Of a DNA stretch of 64,000 nucleotides, positions 8,492 through 17,529 are shown piece after piece. Position 1 is the first letter of the stretch. The number at the start of each line of letters is the position of its first letter. The stretch spans positions 1 to 64,000 of the forward strand of contig JADJSV010000003.1 in assembly GCA_016711505.1 (NCBI GenBank), given 5' to 3'. The position numbers and the translations under genes were made by a program. Below the pieces are notes generated by a model that was given only the letters and a program-made list of their open reading frames with translations, was not told the DNA's origin and ran no database searches. The stretch comes from Bacteroidota bacterium (GTDB lineage: Bacteria; Bacteroidota; Bacteroidia; AKYH767-A; 2013-40CM-41-45).

Positions 8492-9013
8492 ATGAAAAAT
8501 ATCCTCGCAATCTGTCTATTATTTACTTTCGGTTTTTCTTTTGCTCAGACAACTGAAAATAAAACAACACAAACATTACCGGATGTAGTTGTGAAGTCAC
8601 TGGCCGGACAAACAACAAATACATCTTCGTTCAGCAATGATGGAAAACCAATGATCATTGATTTTTGGGCGACATGGTGTAAACCGTGTATAGAAGAGCT
8701 TAATGCTATAAACGAAGTTTATGCAGACTGGCAAAAAGAAACCGGCGTGAAACTGATAGCAATTTCACTCGACGATGCCAAAACTATGAGCAGAGTTGCT
8801 CCATTTGTCAATGGAAGAAGATGGCCTTTTGAAAATTATATTGACGCTAACGGTGATTTCAAAAGAGCTATGAATGTTAATATGCCGCCGCACACTTTCG
8901 TCTTAGACGGTAAAGGAAATATTGTATGGCAACATGTCGGATTCATGGAAGGAAATGAAGAAGAATTATTTGAGGTGGTGAAGAAGGTTGCAGCAGGATT
9001 GCCTGTTAACTAA
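8492..9013 (+). CDS. TlpA-like periplasmic thioredoxin
   Basis: This is a thiol-disulfide oxidoreductase of the TlpA/ResA group, which reduces or isomerises disulfides in the periplasm. The ATG at 8492 is preferred over an upstream in-frame codon at 8468 because a clean signal peptide (MKNILAICLLFTFGFSFAQ) begins there. The active site WCKPC lies in DFWATWCKPCIEEL near residue 60. The cis-Pro segment is NMPPHTFVLDGKGNIVWQHVG near residues 130-150. Length, ~173 residues, is normal. It lies between two Omp28-like genes, so those CXXC proteins are plausible partners. This last point is inference from position only. Confidence 0.92.
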   Translation: MKNILAICLLFTFGFSFAQTTENKTTQTLPDVVVKSLAGQTTNTSSFSNDGKPMIIDFWATWCKPCIEELNAINEVYADWQKETGVKLIAISLDDAKTMSRVAPFVNGRRWPFENYIDANGDFKRAMNVNMPPHTFVLDGKGNIVWQHVGFMEGNEEELFEVVKKVAAGLPVN

Positions 9014-9205
9014 TAACTAATAACTAACCCGTTGTTCGAAATTATTGCCCCTCGACTTCGCTCGGGGACCGTCTTATAAGTGGTAATGTGTGAATTTTTT
9101 GCGAAAAAAATTCACACATATCTGCCCAAAACCCACGGTCCCTGAGCGAAGTCGAAGGGCGAACGTTTTGAATTTCGAACTACGGGTTAACTAATAACTA
9201 ATAAC
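9013..9205. repeat. 193-bp nested inverted-repeat element
   Basis: The left arm (9013-9072: AACTAATAACTAACCCG, then CCCTCGACTTCGCTC and GGGACCGT) pairs with the right arm (9134-9205: ACGGTCCCTGAGCGAAGTCG, then CGGGTTAACTAATAAC). Inside is a second hairpin at 9087-9118 (TGTGTGAATTTTTT / AAAAAAATTCACACA). There is no coding capacity. The structure is MITE-like. It lies between the tlpA-like gene and the DUF6029-type gene. Confidence 0.85.
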
Positions 9206-9257
9206 GATTAACTCTAATTACTAATCTCAAATTACGAATTACAAAAAAATCCTCCAC

Positions 9258-10901
9258 GTGATCAGAAAATATCTACTACTTGCATTTGCATTATTGAGTT
9301 CGGTGCAAGGCTATTCACAGGGCTTGCTGAATTCCAACATTCATGGGAATTTTGAATTCAATGGACAATATTATCTGGAAGATAGTTTAATTGGTGCTCC
9401 TGATGTTCCTGAAAAATTTCTTAATAACTCTTTTCTAAATTTAAATTATGAATATCAGGATTTTTCTGCAGGCTTGCGCTATGAGAATTACAGAAATCCA
9501 TTGCTTGGATTTGAACGTGATTACACGGGAAGTGGAATAACATATCGTTTTGTTAATTACAAAAAGGATGGAATTGATGTAACAGTAGGAAATTTCTATG
9601 ACCAGTTTGGAAGTGGATTGGTTTTCAGATCATATGAAGAACGTGGCCTAGGATTAGATAATGCAATGGAAGGGGTGCGAGTGAAATATACTCCTATAGC
9701 AGGATTGTCGATCAAAGGAATAGTAGGTGTTCAGCGGAACTTTTTTACACTTGGAAGAGGAATTGTGAGAGGTCTGGATGCAGACTGGAATCTGAATGAA
9801 ACTATTTCAAAATTAAAAGAGAAAAAAACAAAATTCATTCTCGGTGGTAGTTTTGTAAGTAAATATGAAGTTGATGATAACAGTGATTATATTCTTCCGG
9901 AAAATGTAGCTGCCGGAGCAGGTAGACTTAATATTATATCGGGTAACTGGAATTTCGGAGGTGAATATGCATTCAAAGCAAATGATCCGTCCTATACTAA
10001 TTCAAGTATTTATTCGCAAGGTTATATTTATAAAACCGGTTCTGCTGCTTTACTTACTGCAACTTATTCTAAACCCGGTTTCGGTTTGAATCTTGGCTTA
10101 AAGCGAATCGATAATATGAGTTTCCGCTCTGAACGCGATGCTGCTTTGAATAGTCTGATGATAAATTATCTGCCGGCAATGACCAAACAGCACACAAATA
10201 TTCTTGCCGCCTTTTATCCGTATGCAACACAACCGAATGGAGAAGTTGGTTTTCAGGGTGAGTTTTTTTTCCATATAAAAGAGGGTAAATTTCTTGGTGG
10301 CTCAAGAGGAGCTGATGTAACTGTGAATTATTCGCGTGCTCAAAGTATTGATAGAAAACCAACTGTTGATCTTACTGAGGGTTATACTTCTGAATTTTTC
10401 GCAATTGGTGATGAGGTCTATTTTGAAGATGTTAATGTGGAATACAATACCAAGATCAAAAAAAATCTCCGGATGATCTTATCTTATGTCTACATAAACT
10501 ATAATGAAAGTGTAATTACCGGAGTTACGGGGAAAGGGCATGTTTATGCTCATGTAGGGATAGCGGAATTCAACTGGAAGATTGATGCTAAACATAATCT
10601 TCGCACAGAATTTCAACATCTTCTTACCGATCAGGATAAGAAGAATTGGGCATTGTTACTTGCCGAATATAGTATATCTCCACATTGGTTCTTTGCGGGA
10701 TTCAGTGAGTATAATTATGGTAACAGTGATAAAGATAACCGTATCAATTATTATAACGCTTCTGTAGGTTATACCAATAAAGCAAATCGTATTTCGTTAG
10801 GTTACGGTCGTCAACGTGCAGGAATTTTTTGTGTTGGCGGTGTCTGCCGGACTGTACCTGCCTCTAATGGTTTAAGTATTTCAATAACAAGCAGCTTCTG
10901 A
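9258..10901 (+). CDS. DUF6029-type outer-membrane beta-barrel protein
   Basis: The protein has 547 residues and starts with a GTG codon at 9258, followed by a signal peptide (IRKYLLLAFALLSSVQGYSQ). The rest is rich in alternating beta-strand segments and aromatic residues, with repeats such as GLRYENYRNPLLGFERDYTG and LGYGRQRAGIFCVGGVC. It ends in aliphatic/aromatic alternation (LSISITSSF) typical of outer-membrane barrels. I recognise the overall pattern as the Bacteroidota family DUF6029; its function is unknown. The stop codon lies 4 bp before the next gene, an Omp28-like lipoprotein, which suggests one transcript and perhaps a shared surface complex. Confidence 0.8.
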   Translation: MIRKYLLLAFALLSSVQGYSQGLLNSNIHGNFEFNGQYYLEDSLIGAPDVPEKFLNNSFLNLNYEYQDFSAGLRYENYRNPLLGFERDYTGSGITYRFVNYKKDGIDVTVGNFYDQFGSGLVFRSYEERGLGLDNAMEGVRVKYTPIAGLSIKGIVGVQRNFFTLGRGIVRGLDADWNLNETISKLKEKKTKFILGGSFVSKYEVDDNSDYILPENVAAGAGRLNIISGNWNFGGEYAFKANDPSYTNSSIYSQGYIYKTGSAALLTATYSKPGFGLNLGLKRIDNMSFRSERDAALNSLMINYLPAMTKQHTNILAAFYPYATQPNGEVGFQGEFFFHIKEGKFLGGSRGADVTVNYSRAQSIDRKPTVDLTEGYTSEFFAIGDEVYFEDVNVEYNTKIKKNLRMILSYVYINYNESVITGVTGKGHVYAHVGIAEFNWKIDAKHNLRTEFQHLLTDQDKKNWALLLAEYSISPHWFFAGFSEYNYGNSDKDNRINYYNASVGYTNKANRISLGYGRQRAGIFCVGGVCRTVPASNGLSISITSSF

Positions 10902-10905
10902 TAAG

Positions 10906-11835
10906 ATGAAAAAAATTAAAAAATATTTACCGGCAATACTCCTCGTGGTTTCAATAGTTTCTTGCGATAAAATTGACGGCCCAAGGTTGGAAGAAGATAA
11001 TTCAGGAATAAGTATTGGCGACAATGCAGTTGTAATTGAAGGTGACACTCTAGTTGTTGCTGATGATTTATCTCCTGCTGTTCAGAGAGTAATGATTGAA
11101 GAATTCACCGGCCACCTTTGTGGAAGTTGCCCTCCGGCAGCAATCATTTTGAATGATTCTTTGCGTGCTCTTTTTGGCGATAAGCTTGTAGTAGTTAGCG
11201 TGCATTCGGGCCACTTTGCTGATGTTTGTCCGGGCGGATTGGACTGCGGCGGTACGCCTTCAGGATCATTTGGTGATGATTACACTTCCGGTGTCGGGAA
11301 TGCAATTCATGATGAATTCGGTTTCATTTCTTATCCAATGGCAATGATCAATCGTGTAGATTATCCAACCGGAACTCACAAGAAAACTTCTTTATCATGG
11401 AAAGGATTTGCACAAACAGAACTGAATGCATTACCAAAAGCACGAATGAATTCTGAAATAGTATATGATTCAACATCACGTGAAGTAAAAGCAGCAGTCA
11501 GAGTTGAAATGCTTTCTACTTATACCGGAAACTTAAAATTGCAGATGGTGATAGTTGAAGATAGTATTATCGGATGGCAACAATGGTATAATCATACACC
11601 TCAATTTGTGCCGGACTATTTATTCCATGATGTTTTAAGATCATCAATGAATGGCGATTTTGGTGAACCAATAAATGCAGATGCATCAATTGATTCAGGA
11701 ACAAAATTCATTAAAGGATACTTTAGCACCTTGGATGCTGCGTGGAATGCAGATCATTGTAAGTTGGTGGCATACATTTATGATGTAGATACCTATAAAG
11801 TTGTTCAGGTCATCGAAAAAGAAATTGTCGAATAA
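10906..11835 (+). CDS. Omp28-like lipoprotein with CXXC motif
   Basis: The protein has 309 residues. The N-terminus is a lipoprotein signal (AILLVVSIVSC, lipobox Cys near residue 20). From residue ~65 it reads VMIEEFTGHLCGSCPPAA, the Omp28 family start with a CGSC thioredoxin-like motif. A cis-Pro-type segment ISYPMAMINRVDYPTG follows near residue 145. A second cysteine cluster (CPGGLDCGG) sits near residue 105. The protein is probably anchored to the outer membrane. It resembles the first domain of the T9SS protein at 6533 but has no sorting domain. It is coupled to the DUF6029-type gene upstream and the small barrel downstream (4 bp). Confidence 0.88.
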   Translation: MKKIKKYLPAILLVVSIVSCDKIDGPRLEEDNSGISIGDNAVVIEGDTLVVADDLSPAVQRVMIEEFTGHLCGSCPPAAIILNDSLRALFGDKLVVVSVHSGHFADVCPGGLDCGGTPSGSFGDDYTSGVGNAIHDEFGFISYPMAMINRVDYPTGTHKKTSLSWKGFAQTELNALPKARMNSEIVYDSTSREVKAAVRVEMLSTYTGNLKLQMVIVEDSIIGWQQWYNHTPQFVPDYLFHDVLRSSMNGDFGEPINADASIDSGTKFIKGYFSTLDAAWNADHCKLVAYIYDVDTYKVVQVIEKEIVE

Positions 11836-11838
11836 AGA

Positions 11839-12426
11839 ATGTATAAAAGGTTTTTATTTTTATTTCTGATTGTTTTTCCTTGCCTTCTTTCTGCACAAGG
11901 ATTCAAAGCGGGTTTGCGTGTAGGTGTTGTCGGGTCTCAAGTCGATGGCGATACTTATGAAGGATTTAACAAAGCCGGGATCACTGCCGGATTATTTGTC
12001 AATAGAAAGCTTTCTGACCTGTCTTCTCTTCAACTTGAAATGAATTACATTCAAAAGGGAAGCCGTAAACCGCTTGATGATAATAACACTTATTACCTGA
12101 TGCGTGTCACTTACATTGAAGTGCCTGTACTGTTGCAATGGCACGCCGGTCAACTGATCGACATTTTTGCCGGACCTTCATTTGGTGTACTCCTTAATTC
12201 TCATGAGGAAACTCATTTCGGTGAATTTAAAGGTCCTGACTTTGAAAAAAATGAAATTGCCGCCCGGATTGGAATTTCTTACAAACTTTCCGAAAAGTGG
12301 AGTGTCGACGGGCGTTATTCAAGTTCCATTACTACTATCCGTCCTTCGCCTGCTGCATATACTCCGTTTTTTGAAAAAGGTCAGTACAATAGGTTGATAG
12401 AGATTGGACTTTCTGTAATATTTTAG
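11839..12426 (+). CDS. Small outer-membrane beta-barrel protein
   Basis: The protein has 195 residues with a signal peptide (residues 1-19, ending LLSAQG). The mature part shows the pattern of the PF13568-type outer-membrane barrel of Bacteroidota: GLRVGVVGSQV, AGITAGLFVNRKL, QLEMNYIQKGS, IDIFAGPSFGVLL, ARIGISYKLS, with a C-terminal strand RLIEIGLSVIF. No catalytic residues are expected. It starts 4 bp after the Omp28-like lipoprotein gene, so the three genes 9258-12426 are likely co-transcribed. Confidence 0.85.
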   Translation: MYKRFLFLFLIVFPCLLSAQGFKAGLRVGVVGSQVDGDTYEGFNKAGITAGLFVNRKLSDLSSLQLEMNYIQKGSRKPLDDNNTYYLMRVTYIEVPVLLQWHAGQLIDIFAGPSFGVLLNSHEETHFGEFKGPDFEKNEIAARIGISYKLSEKWSVDGRYSSSITTIRPSPAAYTPFFEKGQYNRLIEIGLSVIF

Positions 12427-12588
12427 AGGGATTAAAGGGTTTAAATTGTTTCGTAATTTTCAGGTTACCGGATCAATGTCCAGTATTTCTTTGTTGAATA
12501 GTTGACCTCTGCTGTCATACCGGCGGTGTACGAGTGGTCAAAGTTTTTTTATATCTTCGCTATCCCGCTAAATGCGGTACAATTTACT

Positions 12589-13494
12589 ATGAAACGATCT
12601 GATTTTTCCTTAAGCGACAGCCCGGCCATCGACCAGGTCGGAGTTGAAGAGCGGATTTCGCGATTTACGAAGCGAAGTATAAAAAAGGAGTCTAAGCAGA
12701 TTGCCTTGAAAATGGCACTCAGCATGGTCGATCTTACTACTCTTGAAGCAAAAGATACACCCGGAAAGGTGAAACAACTTTGTACAAAAGCAATGTATCC
12801 GCATGCGTCATTTCCTGATGTTCCTTCGGTAGCGGCAGTTTGTGTTTATCCTAATTTAGTAAAAGTTGCTAAAACAGCATTGCAAGGATCTAATGTAAAA
12901 GTTGCCGCAGTTGCAACTGCTTTTCCCAGCGGTATGTCGACTCGAAAGGTAAAGCTGGAAGAAACAAAGTGGGCTGTAGGTGAAGGCGCTGATGAGATCG
13001 ATATGGTTATTTCCCGCGGACATTTTCTTGCCGGTGAATATGGATTTGTATATGATGAAATAGCAGCTGTAAAAGAAGCATGTGGTAATGCACATCTGAA
13101 AGTAATTCTTGAAACCGGTGAATTAAGCACACTTGATAATGTGAGACGCGCATCTGATCTTGCAATGCATGCAGGAGCTGATTTCATCAAAACTTCTACA
13201 GGGAAAATTCAACCTGCAGCAACATTGCCGGTAACATTGGTAATGCTTGAAGCTATTCGTGATTTTTATTATGAAACAGGAAAGCAGATCGGAATGAAAC
13301 CTGCAGGTGGAATTGCAACTGCTAAACTTGCATTTCAATATCTGGTTGTTCTGCGCGAAACACTCGGTAACGACTGGATGAATGCTGATATGTTCCGGTT
13401 CGGTGCCAGCGCTCTTGCTAATGATCTGCTCATGCAAATCGTTAAAGAAAAAACAGGAGTCTATCAGAGCATCGATTATTTTTCAAAAGATTAA
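12589..13494 (+). CDS. deoC: Deoxyribose-phosphate aldolase
   Basis: DeoC cleaves 2-deoxyribose 5-phosphate into glyceraldehyde 3-phosphate and acetaldehyde. The ATG at 12589 (MKRSDFSLSD) is preferred over an in-frame codon at 12502, which would add a non-conserved leader. This gives ~301 residues, the longer DeoC form. Recognisable parts are MVDLTTLEAKDT, VAAVATAFPSG, EIDMVISRG, the VILETGEL strand, the Schiff-base lysine in GADFIKTSTGK, and the phosphate-binding GMKPAGGI near the C-terminus. An aldehyde dehydrogenase gene follows 38 bp downstream and could oxidise the acetaldehyde released. Confidence 0.94.
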   Translation: MKRSDFSLSDSPAIDQVGVEERISRFTKRSIKKESKQIALKMALSMVDLTTLEAKDTPGKVKQLCTKAMYPHASFPDVPSVAAVCVYPNLVKVAKTALQGSNVKVAAVATAFPSGMSTRKVKLEETKWAVGEGADEIDMVISRGHFLAGEYGFVYDEIAAVKEACGNAHLKVILETGELSTLDNVRRASDLAMHAGADFIKTSTGKIQPAATLPVTLVMLEAIRDFYYETGKQIGMKPAGGIATAKLAFQYLVVLRETLGNDWMNADMFRFGASALANDLLMQIVKEKTGVYQSIDYFSKD

Positions 13495-13532
13495 TTTTAT
13501 TTGGGGACCAGGTTCCTGTTATATTAATAAGA

Positions 13533-15020
13533 ATGGCTAAAAAGCAAACCAAAAAAACAGCAGCGATCAAATTTGATACTGACTGGAAATACGCACCATC
13601 ACCGGAAAGTCAGGATCATATTCGACTTGAAGAAAAATATGACTTATTCATCGATGGAAAATTTACACCACCGTCTTCGGGAAAATATTTCGAAACGATC
13701 AATCCTGCCAATGAAAAAAAACTGGCAATGGTGGCCGATGCAAATGAGAAGGATGTAAATAAAGCTGTAAGCGCAGCCAGAAATTCTTACGATAAATACT
13801 GGAGTAAATTACCTGCTAAAGAACGCGGAAAATATATTTACCGGATTGCCCGTATAATGCAGGAACGCGCACGTGAACTTGCTGTCATTGAAACAATGGA
13901 TGGCGGAAAAGCGATCAGGGAATCAAGAGATATTGATGTGCCATTAGCAGCATCACATTTTTTCTATTATGCAGGTTGGGCTGATAAAGTGAAATATGCT
14001 GTGCCCGGAGCAAATGCAAAAGCATTGGGAGTTGCGGGACAGATCATTCCATGGAATTTTCCACTACTAATGGCTGCGTGGAAAATAGCGCCGGCATTAG
14101 CTGCAGGAAATACTGTTGTACTTAAGCCTGCTGAAACAACACCATTGACTGCATTAAAACTTGCAGAAATAATACGCGATGCAGATCTGCCACCCGGTGT
14201 TGTAAATATAATTACAGGCGCAGGCGCAACCGGCGCTGCTTTGGTTAATCATCCTGATGTGAATAAAATTGCTTTTACAGGAAGTACCGGTGTCGGTAAG
14301 ATGATACAGAAATCAATTGCAGGAACAAATAAAAAATATACACTCGAACTCGGTGGTAAAGCGGCAAATATAATTTTTGAAGATGCACCGATCGATCAGG
14401 CTGTTGAAGGAATTATAAACGGAATTTTCTTCAATCAAGGCCATGTATGTTGCGCAGGTTCCAGGTTGTTTATTCAGGAAAGTATTGCTGCAAAAGTAAT
14501 ACGTAAACTGAAAGACAGAATGGAAACTCTTATCGTCGGCGATCCTTTGGATAAAAACACAGATGTTGGTGCAATCAATTCAAAGATGCAGTCTGAAAAA
14601 ATAAAGAACTATCTGAAGATCGGTGTCAATGAAGGTGGTGAAATGCATCAGTCTTCCTGTACACTTCCTTCAAAAGGTTTCTGGTGTAAGCCAACTATTT
14701 TTACAAATGTTTCTCAGTCGTCAAGAATTGTACAGGAGGAAATTTTCGGACCTGTTCTGGCAATTCAAACTTTCAGAACAATTGAAGAAGTAATAGAAAA
14801 AGCAAATAACATTCCTTATGGCTTAAGTGCAGGGGTATGGACAGATAAAGGATCAAAGATCTTCAAGGTTACCGGTGCTTTACGTGCTGGAGTTGTATGG
14901 GCAAATACATATAACAAATTTGACCCGACTTCACCATTTGGAGGTTATAAAGAAAGTGGTGTAGGCCGTGAAGGCGGATTGCATGGATTAATGCCTTATC
15001 TAGAAGTTGAACACAATTAA
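13533..15020 (+). CDS. Aldehyde dehydrogenase, complete
   Basis: The protein has 495 residues and is an NAD(P)-dependent aldehyde dehydrogenase. The cofactor-site motif PWNFPLLMAAWKIAPAL and KPAETTP lie near residues 170-200. FTGSTGVGK follows near 248 and the general-base Glu in LELGGKAANI near 270. The catalytic Cys is in FFNQGHVCCAGSRLF near 305, and EEIFGPVL near 405. All key residues are present. It lies between deoC and a truncated ALDH, so acetaldehyde from DeoC is a reasonable but unproven substrate. The pairing with a dead ALDH half resembles the two domains of ALDH16. Confidence 0.93.
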   Translation: MAKKQTKKTAAIKFDTDWKYAPSPESQDHIRLEEKYDLFIDGKFTPPSSGKYFETINPANEKKLAMVADANEKDVNKAVSAARNSYDKYWSKLPAKERGKYIYRIARIMQERARELAVIETMDGGKAIRESRDIDVPLAASHFFYYAGWADKVKYAVPGANAKALGVAGQIIPWNFPLLMAAWKIAPALAAGNTVVLKPAETTPLTALKLAEIIRDADLPPGVVNIITGAGATGAALVNHPDVNKIAFTGSTGVGKMIQKSIAGTNKKYTLELGGKAANIIFEDAPIDQAVEGIINGIFFNQGHVCCAGSRLFIQESIAAKVIRKLKDRMETLIVGDPLDKNTDVGAINSKMQSEKIKNYLKIGVNEGGEMHQSSCTLPSKGFWCKPTIFTNVSQSSRIVQEEIFGPVLAIQTFRTIEEVIEKANNIPYGLSAGVWTDKGSKIFKVTGALRAGVVWANTYNKFDPTSPFGGYKESGVGREGGLHGLMPYLEVEHN

Positions 15021-15046
15021 TTGCAACGTTATTAAAACGGAATAAA

Positions 15047-15976
15047 ATGGATCAGATAGAAAAAAATAAAGTCGACATCATTAATGGCACTTCGGCCAAT
15101 GGACAATCCGGAAAAGGAAAACGTCTTGATGTAATGAAGACTTATAAATTATATATCGATGGTAAGTTTCCAAGAACGGAATCGGGCCGGTATTATATTT
15201 TAAAAGACAGCAAGGGAGAGCAACTCGCAAATATTTGTCAGGGCTCCCGCAAAGATTTCAGAGAAGCTGTGGTTGCTGCTAGAAAAGCGCAACCGGGCTG
15301 GGCTTCAAAATCTGCATATAACAAAGGGCAGATTCTTTACCGGATCGCAGAAATGCTGGAAGGCAGAAAATCTCAGTTCATAGAAGAGTTAATGTTGCAG
15401 GGAAGTTCGCAGGCAAAAGCAGAAAAAGAAGTTGAATTGTCAATAGATCGTTTAGTGTATTATGCAGGCTGGAGCGACAAGTATCAGCAAGTATTCAGTG
15501 CTGTGAATCCAGTTGATTCATCGCATTTCAATTTTTCAATGGCTGAGCCAATGGGAATCGTTTCTGCTTTGTCTTCGGAAAATTATGGTTTGATCGGTTT
15601 GGTTTCTTTGATCGCACCTGCAATTGTTGGTGGGAATACAGTTATCATTCTTGCATCTTCAGAAAAACCATTGTGCGCTGTTACGTTTGGCGAAGTGATC
15701 AACTCATCAGATGTTCCCGGTGGTGTGGTAAATATTTTAACAGGATATCGTTCTGAACTTCTAACACATTTTGCAAATCACATGGATGTGAATGCAATCA
15801 TGTATTCAGGAAATAGCCAGGAAGAAATTTCAAAAATAAAAGAACTGGCATCATTAAATGTTAAACGCGCATTGATTTATAGTAACATTGATGATATGAA
15901 TGAGAGTACTCATAATGGTTATCGGATCATGGATGTTCAGGAAACGAAAACAACATGGCATCCGATCGGTCAATGA
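15047..15976 (+). CDS. Truncated, non-catalytic aldehyde dehydrogenase-like protein
   Basis: The protein has 309 residues. It follows the ALDH fold from YKLYIDGKFPRTESGRYY through the cofactor-binding half (GIVSALSSENYGLIGLVSLIAPAIVGGNTVIIL, VPGGVVNILTG) to about residue 265, then ends. The PWNFP-type loop is replaced by SSENYG. The ELGG general base, the catalytic cysteine and the oligomerisation strand are absent. The gene reads cleanly without stops to a normal end, so truncation looks evolved. The closest architecture known to me is the C-terminal pseudo-ALDH domain of ALDH16. It probably binds the neighbouring active ALDH; this is inference. Confidence 0.85.
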   Translation: MDQIEKNKVDIINGTSANGQSGKGKRLDVMKTYKLYIDGKFPRTESGRYYILKDSKGEQLANICQGSRKDFREAVVAARKAQPGWASKSAYNKGQILYRIAEMLEGRKSQFIEELMLQGSSQAKAEKEVELSIDRLVYYAGWSDKYQQVFSAVNPVDSSHFNFSMAEPMGIVSALSSENYGLIGLVSLIAPAIVGGNTVIILASSEKPLCAVTFGEVINSSDVPGGVVNILTGYRSELLTHFANHMDVNAIMYSGNSQEEISKIKELASLNVKRALIYSNIDDMNESTHNGYRIMDVQETKTTWHPIGQ

Positions 15977-15987
15977 TTTTTTAAAAA

Positions 15988-16581
15988 ATGACTGAAAATA
16001 TTTTTCCGGTAAATTCAACAGTTAATTCTGATGTTCGTGAAAAGACTTATAATCAAAAGGCTGTTCTCATCTGGCTAACCGGACTCAGTGGCTCCGGAAA
16101 AACAACAATAGGGAAAGAAGCAGAAAAGAAATTGATCGAGGCCGGTTATCATGCTTGCTTACTGGATGGAGATTCTTTGCGTTCAGGTCTGAATAAAGAT
16201 CTTGGGTTTACTATTGAAGACAGAAATGAAAATATTAGAAGAGCAGGAGAAGTTTGCAAGCTGATGACAGAAGCGGGGTTGATTGTTATTACAACTTTTA
16301 TTTCGCCCTTACGTTCTCAAAGAGATTCAATCAGGTCTGAATATGATCAGAATAGATTTATAGAAGTCTTTATTGATACACCGTTACAGATTTGTGAAGA
16401 AAGAGATGTAAAAGGATTGTACAAAAAAGCCAGAGCCGGAGAATTAAAAAATTTCACCGGTATAGATTCACCGTATGAAGTACCTTTAAATGCGGAATTA
16501 ATTATCAAAACAGAAGGGTCATCGGAAAACGAATCTGCTCAGAAGCTGATTGATTTTGTCATGAAGTTTATAAGAGTTTAA
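15988..16581 (+). CDS. cysC: Adenylylsulfate (APS) kinase
   Basis: CysC phosphorylates APS to PAPS, the universal sulfate donor. The protein has 197 residues with Walker A GLSGSGKTT at 32-40, DGDSLRSGLNKDLGF near 60-75, the family motif ENIRRAGEV near 80, FISPLRSQRD near 105, and CEERDVKGLYKKARAGE near 130-150. All family features are present. It starts 12 bp after the truncated ALDH gene and 10 bp before cysD. With cysD, cysN and cysQ it supplies PAPS. No PAPS reductase is nearby, and a sulfotransferase lies downstream. Confidence 0.96.
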   Translation: MTENIFPVNSTVNSDVREKTYNQKAVLIWLTGLSGSGKTTIGKEAEKKLIEAGYHACLLDGDSLRSGLNKDLGFTIEDRNENIRRAGEVCKLMTEAGLIVITTFISPLRSQRDSIRSEYDQNRFIEVFIDTPLQICEERDVKGLYKKARAGELKNFTGIDSPYEVPLNAELIIKTEGSSENESAQKLIDFVMKFIRV

Positions 16582-16591
16582 TCATCACAAT

Positions 16592-17497
16592 ATGTTTAGT
16601 TATAATCTTGACCATTTAAAAGAACTGGAATCCGAAAGTATTTTCATACTGCGTGAAGTTGCTGCGCAATTTGAAAAACCGGTACTGCTTTTCAGCGGAG
16701 GTAAAGATTCTATTGTTGCTTCTTATCTGGCGCAAAAAGCATTTTATCCTGCGAAAATTCCTTTTACACTTTTGCATATTGATACAGGTCATAATTTTCC
16801 TGAAACAATTAAATTTCGTGATGAATGGGTAAACCAGATCGGAGCAAAATTAACTGTTCGCTCTGTTCAGTCAAGTATTGATACAGGTCGGGCTCATGAA
16901 GAAACCGGACCACATGCCAGCAGAAATCTTTTACAGACGGTAACTCTATTAGATGCAATTGAAGAATTAAAATTTGACGCGGCAATTGGTGGTGCAAGAA
17001 GAGATGAAGAGAAAGCGCGTGCAAAGGAAAGATTTTTCTCCCATCGTGATGAATTCGGGCAGTGGGAACCAAAAAATCAGCGCCCGGAATTATGGAATCT
17101 GTTTAACGGACGAAAAAAAATGGGCGAACATTTCCGCGTATTTCCTCTAAGTAACTGGACCGAATTGGATGTGTGGGCGTATATTGAAAGAAATAAAATT
17201 TCATTACCGTCTCTTTATTTTTCACACAAAAGAAATGTATTTGAAAGAAACGGTGTGGTCTATGGATATTCTGAGTTTATGAAATTGCTTCCTGAAGAAA
17301 AAGTTTCTGAAATGCTGGTTCGATTCAGAACTATTGGTGATATGACCTGTACCGGCGCTACTGTCAGTACTGCGTCGAACATTAAAGAGATTATTGATGA
17401 ATTGCTTATTTCCAGAGTAACAGAAAGGGGATCTAGAATTGATGATCAACGATCTGAGAATGCGATGGAGGAGAGGAAGAAGAGGGGGTATTTTTAG
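16592..17497 (+). CDS. cysD: Sulfate adenylyltransferase subunit 2
   Basis: CysD is the catalytic subunit of ATP sulfurylase and makes APS from sulfate and ATP, driven by the GTPase CysN. The protein has 301 residues. The PP-loop SGGKDS is at residues 35-40. Other family landmarks are HIDTGHNFPETI near 70, GGARRDEEKARAKERFFSHRD near 130-150, RVFPLSNWTELDVWAYI near 185-200, and TGATVSTASNIKEII near the C-terminus. The gene is intact. A 184-bp gap with simple-sequence repeats separates it from cysN, which is unusual for this pair. Confidence 0.97.
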   Translation: MFSYNLDHLKELESESIFILREVAAQFEKPVLLFSGGKDSIVASYLAQKAFYPAKIPFTLLHIDTGHNFPETIKFRDEWVNQIGAKLTVRSVQSSIDTGRAHEETGPHASRNLLQTVTLLDAIEELKFDAAIGGARRDEEKARAKERFFSHRDEFGQWEPKNQRPELWNLFNGRKKMGEHFRVFPLSNWTELDVWAYIERNKISLPSLYFSHKRNVFERNGVVYGYSEFMKLLPEEKVSEMLVRFRTIGDMTCTGATVSTASNIKEIIDELLISRVTERGSRIDDQRSENAMEERKKRGYF

Positions 17498-17529
17498 ATA
17501 TTTAACAATAGTGAACAATGATATGAATT

